From: Leptobrachium leishanense
Taxonomy: Eukaryota > Chordata > Amphibia > Anura > Megophryidae
Length of the DNA stretch: 64,000 nucleotides
Direction of reading: 5' to 3'
Assembly: GCA_009667805.1 (NCBI GenBank)
Contig: CM019066.1
Coordinates: 332,202,077 to 332,266,076 of the forward strand
In this document: one piece after another, positions 21,454 to 34,278 of the stretch
Position numbering within the stretch: the first letter of the stretch is position 1
How the letters are laid out: the number at the start of each line of letters is the position of its first letter
Notes under the pieces: model-generated
The model's database searches: none
The model's input: only the letters and a program-made list of their open reading frames with translations
What the model was told of the DNA's origin: nothing
Position numbers and translations under genes: made by a program

Positions 21454-22698
21454 TTAACCACTTGGCTGCTATGGACGCGCTCAGCGCGTCCAGCCAAGTG
21501 GTTCTCCTGTGCTACGGACGCGCTCAGCGCGTCCGAGCACAGGAAGCAGCAATCCGCTGGATTCCGGCGGATTGCTGCGCCCCCGCGGTGCGGGCTGACA
21601 TCTTGGATGTCAGCCCAGCACTCGGGAGCCCGGCGGGGACATTAGATGTCATTGTGGCGACGCGATGACATCTAATTCAGGCGCCCCCCCGCATGTGCGG
21701 AGGAGGCGCCTGAAAGGGAGGGGGGGAGGTCCTTTGGACCTCTCTCCCTCCCGATCGCCGGGGAGCAGGGGGTTAAGACAGGCACCGCTTGGAAGGGCAC
21801 AGCCTGCCCTTCCAAACGGTGGCTCTCATTAACCCCTGGGGAGCCGGATCACGAATCGGCGCTGAAAAGCGCCGGTTCGTGATCCTTTCCAGGAGCTGGC
21901 CGACATCTTGGATGTCGGCCAAGCCTCCGGGAACTCCCCCTGAGGACTGGCGTCATCGTGCATAGCACGATGACGCCAGTCCTGGAGTTAATAACCCCTA
22001 GCTGCCACCAACGGTGGAGATAGGGGGTTCCAATGAACCCCCTATCTCCCAATCCGTGGCAGCTAGGGGTTAAAGTTTGGTACTGTTGGATCGGCCAGAG
22101 CATGGCCGTTCCAACGATACCAAACACGACTGTGAAAAAAGTTTTTTAAAAAAAATAAAAATTAAAAATAAAAATAAAAAAATATTTAAACAAAAAATTA
22201 TAAAAAAAAAATAAACAAGTTTTTTTTTTTTGGTTTGTTAATGCAGCAATATTGATCCCATTTCAATTATAATGTGAACAATGATGCTGCACTAACGATT
22301 TTTGTATGCGGTGCGTTTGTTAAAAATCGCGTAATTTCCCCCCAAAAAAAATGTAACGAGACCCCATCTTTAATTTTTTTAACAAGCGCACCCCATACAA
22401 AATATAACCGCAATTGCTCGCATGTTGAAATGTGAAAAAAATACACTTTACACGTTGTAAATTATTGAAAATTCATATTTTATTGCATTTTTTGTTATAA
22501 TATACAGACAGGTCATGACGTATACATATAATAATGACATATTAATAATCTGCCGAGTCTGGCGGAAAGAACGATATATAATATGTCTGGGTCATATACG
22601 AATATAAGCCTTCAAAACGCATTTAAACATGATGAGTAAAACCGGTAAATATGACCTCAGCACAGAGGCGTGAAACGCCTCAGCAGCGAAAGGGTTAA
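21454..22698. mobile_element. TTAA-flanked MITE, family B copy 1 (piggyBac-like)
   Basis: TTAA lies at 21454-21457 and 22695-22698. Inverted ends read TTAACCACTTGGCTGCTATG and CTCAGCAGCGAAAGGGTTAA. The left arm contains the perfect palindrome GGACGCGCTCAGCGCGTCC twice. GC-rich hairpins lead to an A/T-rich right half. The copy at 42382-43531 is collinear. There is no coding capacity, so movement would need a transposase in trans. Confidence 0.8.
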
Positions 22699-24468
22699 AG
22701 TCTCTAGTTATCTTGATCTCGATAGTGAAGGGGTTAAGGCTGCAGAAATGCAGGCATACGTTCAGGTTGGATATACATTTGTGTGCGCATGCAAGTGTCT
22801 CTGTTTGGTGGTGATAGGGTTAAGGTGCAACGCAAAGAGGTTTTCCATAAAATCATTGGACCCTGGAAGTGGTTTTATGGAAAAACGATAAGTGGTGAAG
22901 TGGTTAATGATCTCTTTGAGCTGAGCCTCAAGCTGGATAACTGGAGAAAAAAAGACTTCCCTTCCCTGCTCGGTGTATATCTAGTCTAACAGAGCAGGTA
23001 TTCGCATGACGATTGCACAGTGACTTCTCCGTACTTTCTATACCTGACAAAATGAAGCAAAAGAAACAAAACATGCGATGGGCCAACTCGGGAGATTTAG
23101 CTCTGCATTTTGATTGGCCGGATATATATAGCAGCCTTTCTATTACTTTTTAGTGTCTTTATATAAATCTTTTATACGTCCAACGCTGTTCCCAAAAAGA
23201 ATTTGCTGTTTACAAATGATTTCTTTCTAAATGATATTCTTTCAGAACTGAAATATTTTGTTTGCCCTCCCGGAATGCGCCCGGCCTTCTGCAGGAATTA
23301 CAAATCATGCAAAATTTTGCCGAATGATATATGAGAATCTACGGTCCGCCGAGCAATAATATGCAGCCAACAAACCCATTTTGTTTAGTTGCTTAGACTA
23401 GAAGCCATGTTTCATGTGGTTTCAATACACATCCAGGCTGAAGTAATCATGGTTCATAAACATATACATGAATATGGTTTATTGCCACCTTTAACTGGAT
23501 TAAAAGCTATATATCAAGTTTATTTTTCTTCTCCTTTTATTAGCTTGCTAGCACTTGATCAGCGGATAGAGGCAATAATGATGAAATGTTTTTTTTTCTC
23601 TCTCTTTTTTTTTTTTTCTTCTAACAAACCGGAGTTTGCAAGCCCTGTCCTAAGAATGTAATATTTCAAAAAACAGACTAAGCTTTGGGGAAAAAAGCAA
23701 TTACAGAAACAGCATTAAAAATGCCAAGCACTAGGCAGAAGCAATTCTGGATCAGTTTAAAAAAGTGATTGATGAAGCTTTAATCCGAGCTGAAGGAACT
23801 GTTTCGCGACAAGCTGTGACCATTCCACACACTTCATTAGCTGCCATAATTAGCCTGGTGTTTCAATTTGTCAGAACTGGTGGGGACAATTTTACTCAGA
23901 ATGCAAACATCAAAAAACAGGGTCCCTCGGTCTTCAAAAGGGGCTGATGAGAGGGTTTTTTTATCCTTGTCTACGTTAACTAAAAGATTAATTGCTGCTG
24001 ATGGGAGGCGTTACAGTGATTGTCACTCTGTCTATGTGCATTACGTTTAGCATTAGGAGGAAAACACGCCTGACACGGCGCTGCTCAATCAACTAGTTAG
24101 GGCGATGAGGTATAAAAAAAGTATAGGGTCTGTTTAATATGCAATCGGCGGGTCTCCGATTTGATGGTGTGATTGATATGTTCCCCTTTCCTACTTTAGA
24201 TCAGAGACCAATTTTTCTCACTTAGTGGAATCATTAAAATAAACATCTGCCAGGCAGGTCAGGTAGGCGGCAAGACGAAAAGCAACAATCATTATATTAC
24301 CTCCAGGCAAGGTAATCGACATGCAAAGAGTGCTCAGGCTATGTATCTTTCAGGAGAGAAGAAAAGTGGCTTACTAACTGTTTGGGTGCTTACATCAAAA
24401 AAAAGGCAAAAATCATGTAAAGTGTGTATTTTTTTTTAATAATAATAATTTTCAATAGAAACTGCAAT
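22699..24468. other. Single-copy stretch, no gene called
   Basis: About 1.8 kb without terminal repeats or recognised transposon residues. It includes homopyrimidine runs (23585-23620) and an open plus-strand frame (about 23740-23947) with no recognised motif and no 3' splice context that I trust. Composition and lack of repeats would fit intergenic or intronic DNA, possibly with conserved non-coding elements. Confidence 0.4.
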
Positions 24469-24654
24469 AGCAGTGTCAGGGAGTGGTACCGGATAAGTAC
24501 CGGCTTTGCAGATATGAGCCAGGTGTGCAGTGATACACACAAAAGCTAATGATAATATAGGTGGAGGTGGAATACTGGAGGGTGCAAATCGATAAGCTGT
24601 GGATGATGGACAAGACAGGAAATGGACTGCCTGGATACTGGTAGGAACACACTG

Positions 24655-24859
24655 GGCTTGCAGGAATTGGAGACACTGGGAACTCAAACTGGAAATACTT
24701 GGAACTTGGAGGTCTGGGAATTTGGAACCTGGAGACACTTGGATGATCTGGAGATACTTGGAACTTGGAGGTCTGAGAATTTGGAACCTGGAGACACTTG
24801 GATGATCTGGAGACACTTGGAACTTGGAGGTCTGGGAATTTGGAACCTGGAGACACTTG
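24655..24859. repeat. 59-bp minisatellite (host of gypsy insertion)
   Basis: A unit containing TTTGGAACCTGGAGACACTT GG recurs at 24721, 24780 and 24839 (period 59). It is built from shorter TTGGA-type sub-repeats (ACTTGGAACTTGGAGGTCT). Sub-repeats continue right of the gypsy element at 30276-30315. Both strands give proline/serine or tryptophan-rich spurious ORFs. Confidence 0.8.
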
Positions 24860-25409
24860 TGTCACGGTTCCCGGATCCCACCACGCAGTACTTAACCCCC
24901 AACACTCCACAAAACTCAGAAGCTACCAACAGTGTAGCTGTGAATGATCCCTATCTGTCTGGTCCTTAGAATTGGCCAGGTAAACTAGCTAGACAGAAAA
25001 GGGTTAACAATACGGAGAGGAGTCAGCCGAGCCAGAATCAGGAATACAGAGTTCAGAATGGTCAAATGGAATAGCCGGGTCGGTATCAGAGCAGTAGCGT
25101 AGTACAAGAAAATAGTCTAGGGCAACAGAAGGCAGAATGGTCAGAACACAAGCAGAGGTCAATAACAGGTTAAATCAATTTAGCAGTCAGGTACAAGGAG
25201 CTCAGGTATGGATAACCACGATCTGGCAACTTCTGAAACTATACTGAGGGTTTTTAAAGACCTTCACCAGACCACGCCCCCCACTCAAGCCACACCTCAT
25301 GCAATCACCTCCCTGCCTGTCTCCATTTAAACCGGGCAGTGGTCAGCGAGCAGCATCAGACTTGCTGTCCTCAAGCACACAGGTAGGGCTGGAAGCCCCC
25401 AACGTTACA
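24860..25409 (-). repeat. Gypsy 3' LTR
   Basis: The downstream LTR on the minus strand. It directly abuts the purine tract at 25410-25425. Confidence 0.95.
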
Positions 25410-28400
25410 GTACCCCCCTCTCCACGGGAGGCCACCGGACGACCAACAGGACGAGCGGCAATACGACCACCAGGGGATCGGGGTGCGAGGCATGGAACGC
25501 CCTGACCAACCTAGAGGCAGACATGTCGGAAGCTGGAATCCAGGACCGGTCTTCCGGGCCATAGCCCACCCAATCGACCAGGTACTGCAGAACACCCCTG
25601 CACAACCTAGAATCCAAAACCCTCCTAACCTCATACTCTGATTCACCATCAACCTGAACAGGTGGAGGAGGAGGAACGACCCGCGTGTACCTGTTACACA
25701 ACAAAGGTTTCAGTAGGGAGGTGTGGAAGACGTTGTGCATGCGAAGATGTTTAGGAAGGGCAAGAGCATAAGCCACAGGATTAATGCGGCGAATGATCTT
25801 ATATGGACCTATAAACCGAGGTGCCATTTTCATAGAAGGCACCCGCAACTTCACGTTCCTAGTGGACAACCAAACTCTATCCCCCACGTTATAGGAGGGA
25901 GCTTGTAACCTATGCCTGTCAGCCTTGCGTTTCTGGACAGCAACATTGCGCTCCATATTTACGCGAATCTGTCTCCAAATCTCTTGTAGTTGAGTGAGAT
26001 GGTCATCGAGAGCCGGGATGGCCTGTTCATTAAACTGAAGCGGTAGAGCCGGAGGGAAAAAAACATAGATAGCAGAAAAAGGAGAGTGGCCAGTGGTCTC
26101 ATTAACGGCGTTATTACGTGCATACTCAGCCCAGGGCAACAACTCCGACCAATTGTCTTGTGTGGTAAAGCAACGTATGTACTGCTCGAGACCCTGATTT
26201 GCCCTCTCTGCTGCCCCATTGGTTTGTGGATGGTATGCTGAAGAGAAGGCCAATCGCACCCCCATCTCCGCACAGAAAACCCTCCAGAAATGAGAGACGA
26301 ACTGAGCTCCTCTGTCAGAGACTATTTCAGACGGAACCCCATGTATTCGTACAATCTCTCTAGCAAATACAACCGCCAGTTCTTTGGCTGTAGGAAGCTT
26401 AGGTAAAGGGACAAAATGAGCCATTTTGGAGAAGCGGTCTACAACTGTCAGAACCACAGTATGACCTTTGGACTTCGGCAAGTCCACAATAAAATCCATA
26501 GATAGATGAGACCAAGGCCTCTTAGGCGTGGGTAAAGGCTGCAATAGACCGACAGGCAAGGTTTTACTGGTTTTGCTTCTGGCACAGATTTGACAAGCCA
26601 AAACAAACAGGCGTACGTCCTGTCGCATGGTGGCCACCAGAACTGTCTGGAAATACTGGTAAGAGTCTTAGTAATACCAGGATGACCTGCTGGTTTAGAA
26701 TCATGAAACATTATGAGTAATTCTTGTCTTTCCTTTTCAGGTACAAACAACATATCTGGAGGCTTGTCAGGTGGAGCCCCCACTTGAGCTGCCTGGAGAC
26801 GTTCCAGGAAAGGCGAGGAGACAGACAAGACTGTGGAAGCCACAATACGTTCAGGAGGAACTATAGGATTGTGGTCTTGTGTATTAGATTCATACGGGCC
26901 ATATTGACGAGATAAGGCATCAGCCTTTACATTGCGGTCACCTGGTCTGTAAGTCAATACAAAATTAAACCGGGACAGTAGCAATGACCACCTGGCCTGT
27001 CTCGAGTTCAACCGTTTAGCATCCCCGATGTACGTAAGGTTCTTATGATCAGTGATTATCAATAAAGGGTCAAGAGTACCTTCCAACAAATGTCTCCACT
27101 CTGACAGGGCAGACACAATAGCAAGCAATTCTCTGTTGCCAATATCATAATTGCGTTCTGCTGGTGATAATTTTCTTGAAAAGAACCCACAAGGATGTAG
27201 TGGTTTCCCTGGAGATTCTTTTTGAGACAGGACAGCCCAATGCCTATCTCAGAAGCATCAACCTCAAGAATAAACGGAATCCTGGGATCAGGATGCCGTA
27301 ACACGGGAGCGGAAGTAAAAGCCTGTTTGAGGGCTTCGAATGCTTGTTTAGATTGAGAAGACCAGATCTGGTTCTTCAGATCTTTACGTGTCATATTAAT
27401 GATAGGAGAGGCTATAGCGGAATAATTCTTTATAAATCTCCTATAATAGTTAGAAAACCCCAGAAACCTCTGTATGGCTTTGAGACCTTGAGGAAGAGGC
27501 CATTCTGAGATGGCCGTGAGTTTAGAAGGATCCATCTCAAAACCCTCTGGAGTGATAATATACCCAAGGAATTTCACAGTAGTAATGTCGAATAAACACT
27601 TCTCTAGTTTCCAATAAAGACCATTGTCCAGTAATTTAGCTAATACCTGTCTGACATGTGCATGGTGGGTTTTCAGATCGGGAGAGTAAATCAATATATC
27701 GTCTAGGTATACTATAACAAAGGTTTGCAAGAAATCTCTGAGCACATCATTAATAAAATCCTGGAATACCGCTGGAGCATTACAAAGACCGAAAGGCATG
27801 ACCAAGTATTCATAATGCCCACTCCTGGTGTTAAATGCTGTGTTCTCCACTCATGCCCCTCTTTTATGCGTATCAAATTGTAAGCTCCTCTTAAATCAAG
27901 TTTAGTGTATACTGCTGAACCCCTTAACCTGTCGAACAGTTCCGATATGAGAGGAAAGGGTACACGTTCTTAATGGTGATCTTGTTAAGCCCCCTATAAT
28001 CAATACACGGGCGTAGATCTCCCTCTTTTTTCGACACAAAAAAGAATCCAGCCCCTGCTGGAGAGGAGGAACGTCGGATAAAACCTCTCTCCAAATTCTC
28101 CTTGATATACTCCTCCATAATTTGGTTCTCCTTTATGGAAAGAGGGTATACTTTGCCTCGGGGAGGCATGGTACCTGGATGAATATCAATAGCACAATCA
28201 TATGGTCTATGTGGAGGTAGTTTGTCTGCCTCTCTTTTATCAAATACAGCCCTGAGGTCTGCATATTGTTCAGGAACTTCAGTAGACAATGGAGGGGCTG
28301 TGGGTGTGTTCAGGGCACCGACATGCTGAATGGGTATTAAACAAGTCCCAAAACATGCAGAACTCCAAGACAGTATCTCTCCTTTAACCCAATCAATAAC

Positions 28401-28757
28401 GGGATTGTGTTCCACCAACCAGGGGAAACCAAGTACAACAGGATTGGAAGGTGAGTGGATAACTTGGAATATGATCTTTTCTTTATGCAAGAGACCAGTA
28501 GTAAGAACTACTGTAACCGTATCGTGAGTAATCCTAGGGCAGGATAACGGCCTGCCATCTATGGCTTCAACGGCTAAGGGTGTCTCTCTTACAACCAGAG
28601 GTAGAGAAATGGAAGAAGCGTAGTTAACATCAATAAAGTTACCAGCAGCCCCAGAATCCACAAAAGCGGTATTATGTGAGGTCTTGGTCTCCAAAGCCAA
28701 GGATACTGGTAACATAAATTTAGTGTCTTTGATAGGAGACATGCATGTCACACCCAA
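25405..28757 (-). pseudogene. Gypsy pol polyprotein (PR-RT-RH-IN-chromodomain), frameshifted
   Basis: The frame 28757-27924 holds the aspartic protease ([10 protein letters not shown]) and the start of reverse transcriptase ([17 protein letters not shown]). Frameshifts near 27930 and 27850 follow. The frame 27850-27059 carries [14 protein letters not shown], the catalytic VYLDDILIYS and the RNase H start (ILEVDASEIGIG). The frame 27128-26448 holds RNase H (ITDHKNLTYI, GDRNVKADALSR) and the histidine pair of the integrase zinc finger (FHDSKPAGHPG). The frame 26637-25405 has the cysteine pair (CQICARSK) and the integrase core residues in MDFIVDLP, VSDRGAQF and YHPQTNGAAERANQ. A chromodomain follows (EYEVRRVLDSRL, YLVDWVGYGPEDRSWIP). 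At least four frame breaks prevent a full-length product. Confidence 0.93.
25410..25425 (-). promoter_or_regulatory. Polypurine tract
   Basis: On the minus strand GTGGAGAGGGGGGTAC lies immediately before the TGTAACG start of the 3' LTR. This is the position and composition of the plus-strand DNA primer in LTR elements. Confidence 0.75.
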
Positions 28758-28777
28758 GGCCTGTCTCCTCAGCTGCC

Positions 28778-29709
28778 TTAGGTGCGGTAGTTTTCCGGCT
28801 TATCATGCATCTTAGGGCGAGTAGGACATTGAAATCGTACATGTCCCTCCAAACCACAATACAGGCACAATCCCTCACGAAAACGCCTTGTTCTCTCCTC
28901 CTCTGTAAGCCTAGTACGGCCTAGTTGCATAGGCTCTGAGGGAGGAGATAACTCTCTGGGTGGTGCTTGAAAGACAGGGGCCAACCTAGGTAACGGTCTC
29001 TTGGGTCTCTCTCTTGGAGTCCTTCTATCCCTTATCTGATTATCCAGATCTATACAGTAATCAATGAGTTCACACAATACCTCAGGTAGTTTACGTGGAG
29101 CTAATTCATGCATCAACGACTCTGATAACCCCTCCATAAACGCCAGAACCAGTGTCTCATTTGTCCAGTTCACATCAGAAACTAAGGTTTTAAATTCTAT
29201 GGCATAATCAGACACAGTCCTGTTCCCTTGACGTATGCGGAACAAGGATTTGCCGGCTATCGTGGCCTTTCTGGTAGGATTAAATGTACGTTGTAACTCG
29301 CCTATGAATTCTTTATAATCCCGTACAATAGGTCTTTCTGCCTCCCATAAAGGAGTCGCCCATGTCAACGCTCTGCCAGACAGATGGTTAATAATAAACC
29401 CCACTTTGGCAATGTCAGAGAAAAACATTTGTGGATTTAATTTAAAATGAATATCCACATGGACCAAAAATCCCCGCACTCAGAGGGAGTACCGTCAAAC
29501 CTCATAGGAGCGGTCATGTGTACCTGGGATGTCTGAACGACAGGGGGCACAGGTATAGCAGGCGGGGGTGCAACCCCAACTGGTTCCAGGTGTGCAGTAC
29601 GATTCAGGATAGTTTGTAAGGCAATGGCAAACTGATCCATCCTATGATCCTGCTCATCCTGTCTGGATACAAAGGTAGCCAAGTGCTGTGTTAAATCTGC
29701 GGGATCCAT
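28778..29709 (-). pseudogene. Gypsy gag, one frameshift
   Basis: The start MDPADLTQHLATFVS at 29709 lies 16 bases from the 5' LTR. The first frame ends at 29437 and the rest lies in a second frame (29479-28778). That frame contains the capsid-like region (FFSDIAKVGFIINHL, YKEFIGELQRTFN) and one CCHC zinc knuckle (CLYCGLEGHVRFQC) before the end. The break is at a GCGGGGATTTTTGG string and looks like a single-base loss in a homopolymer. A sequencing error is possible there. Confidence 0.9.
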
Positions 29710-29713
29710 ATTG

Positions 29714-29723
29714 GCCAGATCGT
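29714..29723 (-). promoter_or_regulatory. Putative self-priming primer-binding site
   Basis: Two bases inside the 5' LTR, the sequence on the plus strand is GCCAGATCGT. Its exact complement ACGATCTGGC lies within the LTR at 30084-30093 (and 24-kb copy), about 30 bp downstream of a TATA-like TTTAAAAA on the minus strand. The 5' end of the RNA could therefore anneal to this site, as known for Tf1 and proposed for vertebrate sushi elements. Confidence 0.7.
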
Positions 29724-29725
29724 AA

Positions 29726-30275
29726 TGTCACGGTTCCCGGATCCCACCACGCAGTACTTAACCCCCAACACTCCACAAAACTCAGAAGCTACCAACAGTG
29801 TAGCTGTGAATGATCCCTATCTGTCTGGTCCTTAGAATTGGCCAGGTAAACTAGCTAGACAGAAAAGGGTTAACAATACGGAGAGGAGTCAGCCGAGCCA
29901 GAATCAGGAATACAGAGTTCAGAATGGTCAAATGGAATAGCCGGGTCGGTATCAGAGCAGTAGCGTAGTACAAGAAAATAGTCTAGGGCAACAGAAGGCA
30001 GAATGGTCAGAACACAAGCAGAGGTCAATAACAGGTTAAATCAATTTAGCAGTCAGGTACAAGGAGCTCAGGTATGGATAACCACGATCTGGCAACTTCT
30101 GAAACTATACTGAGGGTTTTTAAAGACCTTCACCAGACCACGCCCCCCACTCAAGCCACACCTCATGCAATCACCTCCCTGCCTGTCTCCATTTAAACCG
30201 GGCAGTGGTCAGCGAGCAGCATCAGACTTGCTGTCCTCAAGCACACAGGTAGGGCTGGAAGCCCCCAACGTTACA
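29726..30275 (-). repeat. Gypsy 5' LTR with TATA-like box
   Basis: The upstream LTR on the minus strand. A TATA-like motif at 30117-30125 (CTTTAAAAA read on the minus strand) lies about 30 bp before the putative transcript start near 30093. Confidence 0.9.
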
Positions 30276-30634
30276 ACTTGGAGATCTGGAGACACTTGGA
30301 GGTCTAGAGACACTTGATGCAGGGGAGCAAGCTGGCGTGCAGGGGAATAGTAGGAATTAGAAATCAGGAACTGCAACACCCAGGACTTTACTATGAGTAC
30401 TATAGGGCTACAATGCTGAAGCCCTGAAGGACAGGTGTGGCTGCCGTCCTTTTCCTAGCTCGCAATCAGGCTGCTGAGAAACCACACTTGCGGATGGAAC
30501 AGACAGAGCAAGCATGAAGTGGGATCTGGGATGGGTGCACCACTCTAAAACCTGGGCTGGAATGTACTGCTATGACAGGAAGGAGTCTTGTCTGTGGTTT
30601 TGCTGAACCCCTCTGGTGGAGTCCTGACAAGCAG

Positions 30635-30869
30635 TGATATATATTATTTTGAAGTGTATTCTTGTGTTTAGTTTAATGATTAGGAACGGTTAATGTCCTG
30701 CACAAAAGGCAACAGCATGGTGACATATGTTGGATGTCTCAAAAAATCAGTCAAACCAGAAAAACTGTAAAAGAAAAAAAAATAGGCTTGAAATTACAAT
30801 TCTAGCAGAATTCTCTAAAAAGTAAACAGATTTGTGGGTGGGGGTTTCTGTGATATATATATATATATA
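30635..30869. other. Spacer with (TA)n
   Basis: Unassigned sequence ending in a (TA)8-type run at 30852-30869, whose last TA is the Tc1 target site. Confidence 0.4.
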
Positions 30870-32504
<1,635 letters not shown>

Positions 32505-32506
32505 TA

Positions 32507-32700
32507 AATATGTAAGTGTCAGGGCAAACCGATCTCTGGTCACTTGTTCTTTAACAGAACTGTACAATGCACAGTATTAACTGACGTGAATTCCCACAAT
32601 TACTGTGAACTTTCACTAGAATAGGAAGTGTCTGGAAAGGTCTCCGTGAATCCTGATGCCTCACTTCCCCAATAGCTTTTTCAAATAAAGATTTACAAAT
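32507..32700. other. No recognisable feature
   Basis: A short unassigned spacer after the Tc1 element. Confidence 0.3.
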
Positions 32701-33118
32701 AAAGATGCACAGAGTAAAACAGTGTGAGGGCAAAATCATCCGCTGTAGCACTAAGTACGCAACCTATACACAGAGTAGGCATCCTCCCAACTCGAAAGAC
32801 TATGAGACAGAAGCAGATCTTTGGGGATGCGCCCCCCTCCCGTGCGATGTACATGACCAAACCACCAAATTTGTCTTTGGCATAACAGAAGGTGTATGCT
32901 AATTTACCTAGGACCTCAAGGTCGGGTACTCTGTCCAGCCAGCATATGCCAAGGACGCAACAAAGGCACCGTTGATGAAAGCTGTCCAGTCTCTTCTCCT
33001 GTCTCGCATACGTTGTCCTTGTTTCACAAACACAGAACAAGGTACTAAGAACACACACTTGATACACCTTGAGCTTGGTGCTCACGAGTATATTGTTATT
33101 CTGTACTCTTCTGCTCAC
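32701..33118 (-). pseudogene. RTE/BovB-like LINE ORF2 C-terminal fragment
   Basis: The minus-strand frame reads STKLKVYQVCVLSTLFCVCE, then RQEKRLDSFHQRCLCCVLGI CWLDRVPDLEVLGK. This is the region just after the reverse transcriptase core in RTE-like and related LINE proteins (VLSTLLYGCETWT, RLNSFHLRCLRRILGI pattern). The downstream part (LAYTFCYAKDKFGGLVMYIA) is shifted and diverged. No ends were recognised. Confidence 0.6.
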
Positions 33119-33154
33119 AAACTGAGTAACACAATGGTAACATTCATGTCATTG

Positions 33155-33575
33155 TGTGGTGCATCTAGCCCACAGTCACGAAAGAAGTGCAGAAAGACCC
33201 AGAGCCGCAGTGGTGCAGCTGTAACATAAGCCTGGTAAAAACATAAGCCTGGTAAAAAATTGTTTCCTGCACCTGACTTTGAAATCTAGTCCGGACATCC
33301 AGTCCGGTGATTCCTTGTCCAGCCCTGTGATCAGATCCAGCTATTTTGGTGTGCCGAACTAAGGACTAGATGCTTTCACCTCTGATCTTGTTCATGGTGA
33401 TACCAGAACTCCTGATTGCTATTTGTTTCTTCTTATTCTCCCTTTCTATCTTGTTGTGTACTATACCTGATCCTGTGCATATTAAACCCATGTTTTGACT
33501 GTCTAACCTGCCTGCTGCGCATTGGTCCTTTCCATCCTTGGCTCTCATCTTCAACCCCGGACCATGAGTGTGACA
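33155..33575 (+). mobile_element. Probable solo LTR (421 bp)
   Basis: It begins TGTGGTGCATC and ends ATGAGTGTGACA, flanked by CATTG at 33150-33154 and 33576-33580. ATTAAA at about 33480 on the plus strand could be the polyadenylation signal before a T-rich R/U5-like stretch. A 17-bp unit ACATAAGCCTGGTAAAA is duplicated near 33225-33258. The terminal inverted repeat is only TGT/ACA, so the duplication is the main support. Confidence 0.5.
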
Positions 33576-33580
33576 CATTG

Positions 33581-34278
33581 TTATCATGTGCCTCACCCCC
33601 AGAGTTTGGGCTGTCAAACTCTGGCCTCACCAGATGTATATTGGCTCCAATTCCCAGATCCCATTAATCGCAATAGATGGCCAGAGTATAATGGGAGTTG
33701 TAGTTCAGAAACATCAGGATGGGGACAGGGTTTAAGATACCTGTTTTAGACGTTACTGTGTTCTTCCCACTAGATTTGTTGGTAGAAATGAAAAGGAAAA
33801 AATAGTATCTACTACACAAAAGTATAAGACGGGCCACATGTGTCCCAAGACCTTTTTTCTTGTGTTATACTGTATATATTTTATAATTTATATATTTAAT
33901 TGCGTCGTTTGCCTATTTTGCACAGTGCAATAAAACGGATTGTAATCTTTGAATCTTTGCTTTCTTAACTGGCTGCAGGCCAAACACAGACAACTAACAC
34001 AAAGATATTAAGTAAGGGGGAAATGGCTCATTTATTGAGCAAATTAAGTTATTTCCATACAACATTTTACATTTGTAGTTAGAATTATTTTAATAAATGG
34101 GTTGTTTCCTTAATGATATGTTTATAACAGCATAAGATTAGTATTCCAATGTTATAGAGGGCGGAATAGCACCACATCTTGGATTTCAATAAAATATATA
34201 TATATATTACTATAAATCAAATTCTATTTTGGAGGAAGCTTTTGACTGTTGTTGTTGTGTATATGTTCAGTTACAGTT
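33581..34278. other. AT-rich stretch, no gene seen
   Basis: Includes AATAAAA near 33930 and a (TA)8-type run at 34194-34208. No open frame with recognisable residues. Confidence 0.35.

Larger units (their letters stand above)
24860..30275 (-). mobile_element. Ty3/gypsy chromovirus (Tf1/sushi-like), complete with two LTRs
   Basis: LTRs at 24860-25409 and 29726-30275 are both 550 bp, begin TGTCACGG and end CGTTACA. By eye they are identical. A 5-bp duplication ACTTG flanks the element (24855-24859 and 30276-30280). Coding is on the minus strand: gag 29709-28778, then protease, reverse transcriptase, RNase H, integrase and chromodomain down to 25405. The integrase-last order and chromodomain define a Ty3/gypsy chromovirus. 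Identical LTRs imply a recent insertion, yet gag and pol carry frameshifts. Confidence 0.95.
24474..30629. mobile_element. Solo LTR (about 735 bp) split by a chromovirus insertion
   Basis: It begins TGTCAGGGAGTGGTACC at 24474 and ends GGAGTCCTGACA at 30629, a TG...CA pair with inverted TGTCAGG/CCTGACA termini. It is flanked by AGCAG at 24469-24473 and 30630-30634. Removing the gypsy element (24860-30275) and one ACTTG leaves about 735 bp with no internal coding, so this is a solo LTR. It carries a 59-bp minisatellite. Confidence 0.75.

Noticed and set aside
23740..23947. Open plus-strand frame as a possible exon
   Set aside because: No donor before the TGA, no recognised motif and no second supporting exon.
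24436..24969. Proline/serine-rich and tryptophan-rich ORFs
   Set aside because: They follow the 59-bp minisatellite and cross the LTR border.
30852..30869. (TA)n runs as CRISPR-like or regulatory arrays
   Set aside because: They are plain microsatellites at Tc1 targets or SINE tails; no spaced direct repeats of CRISPR type occur anywhere in the window.
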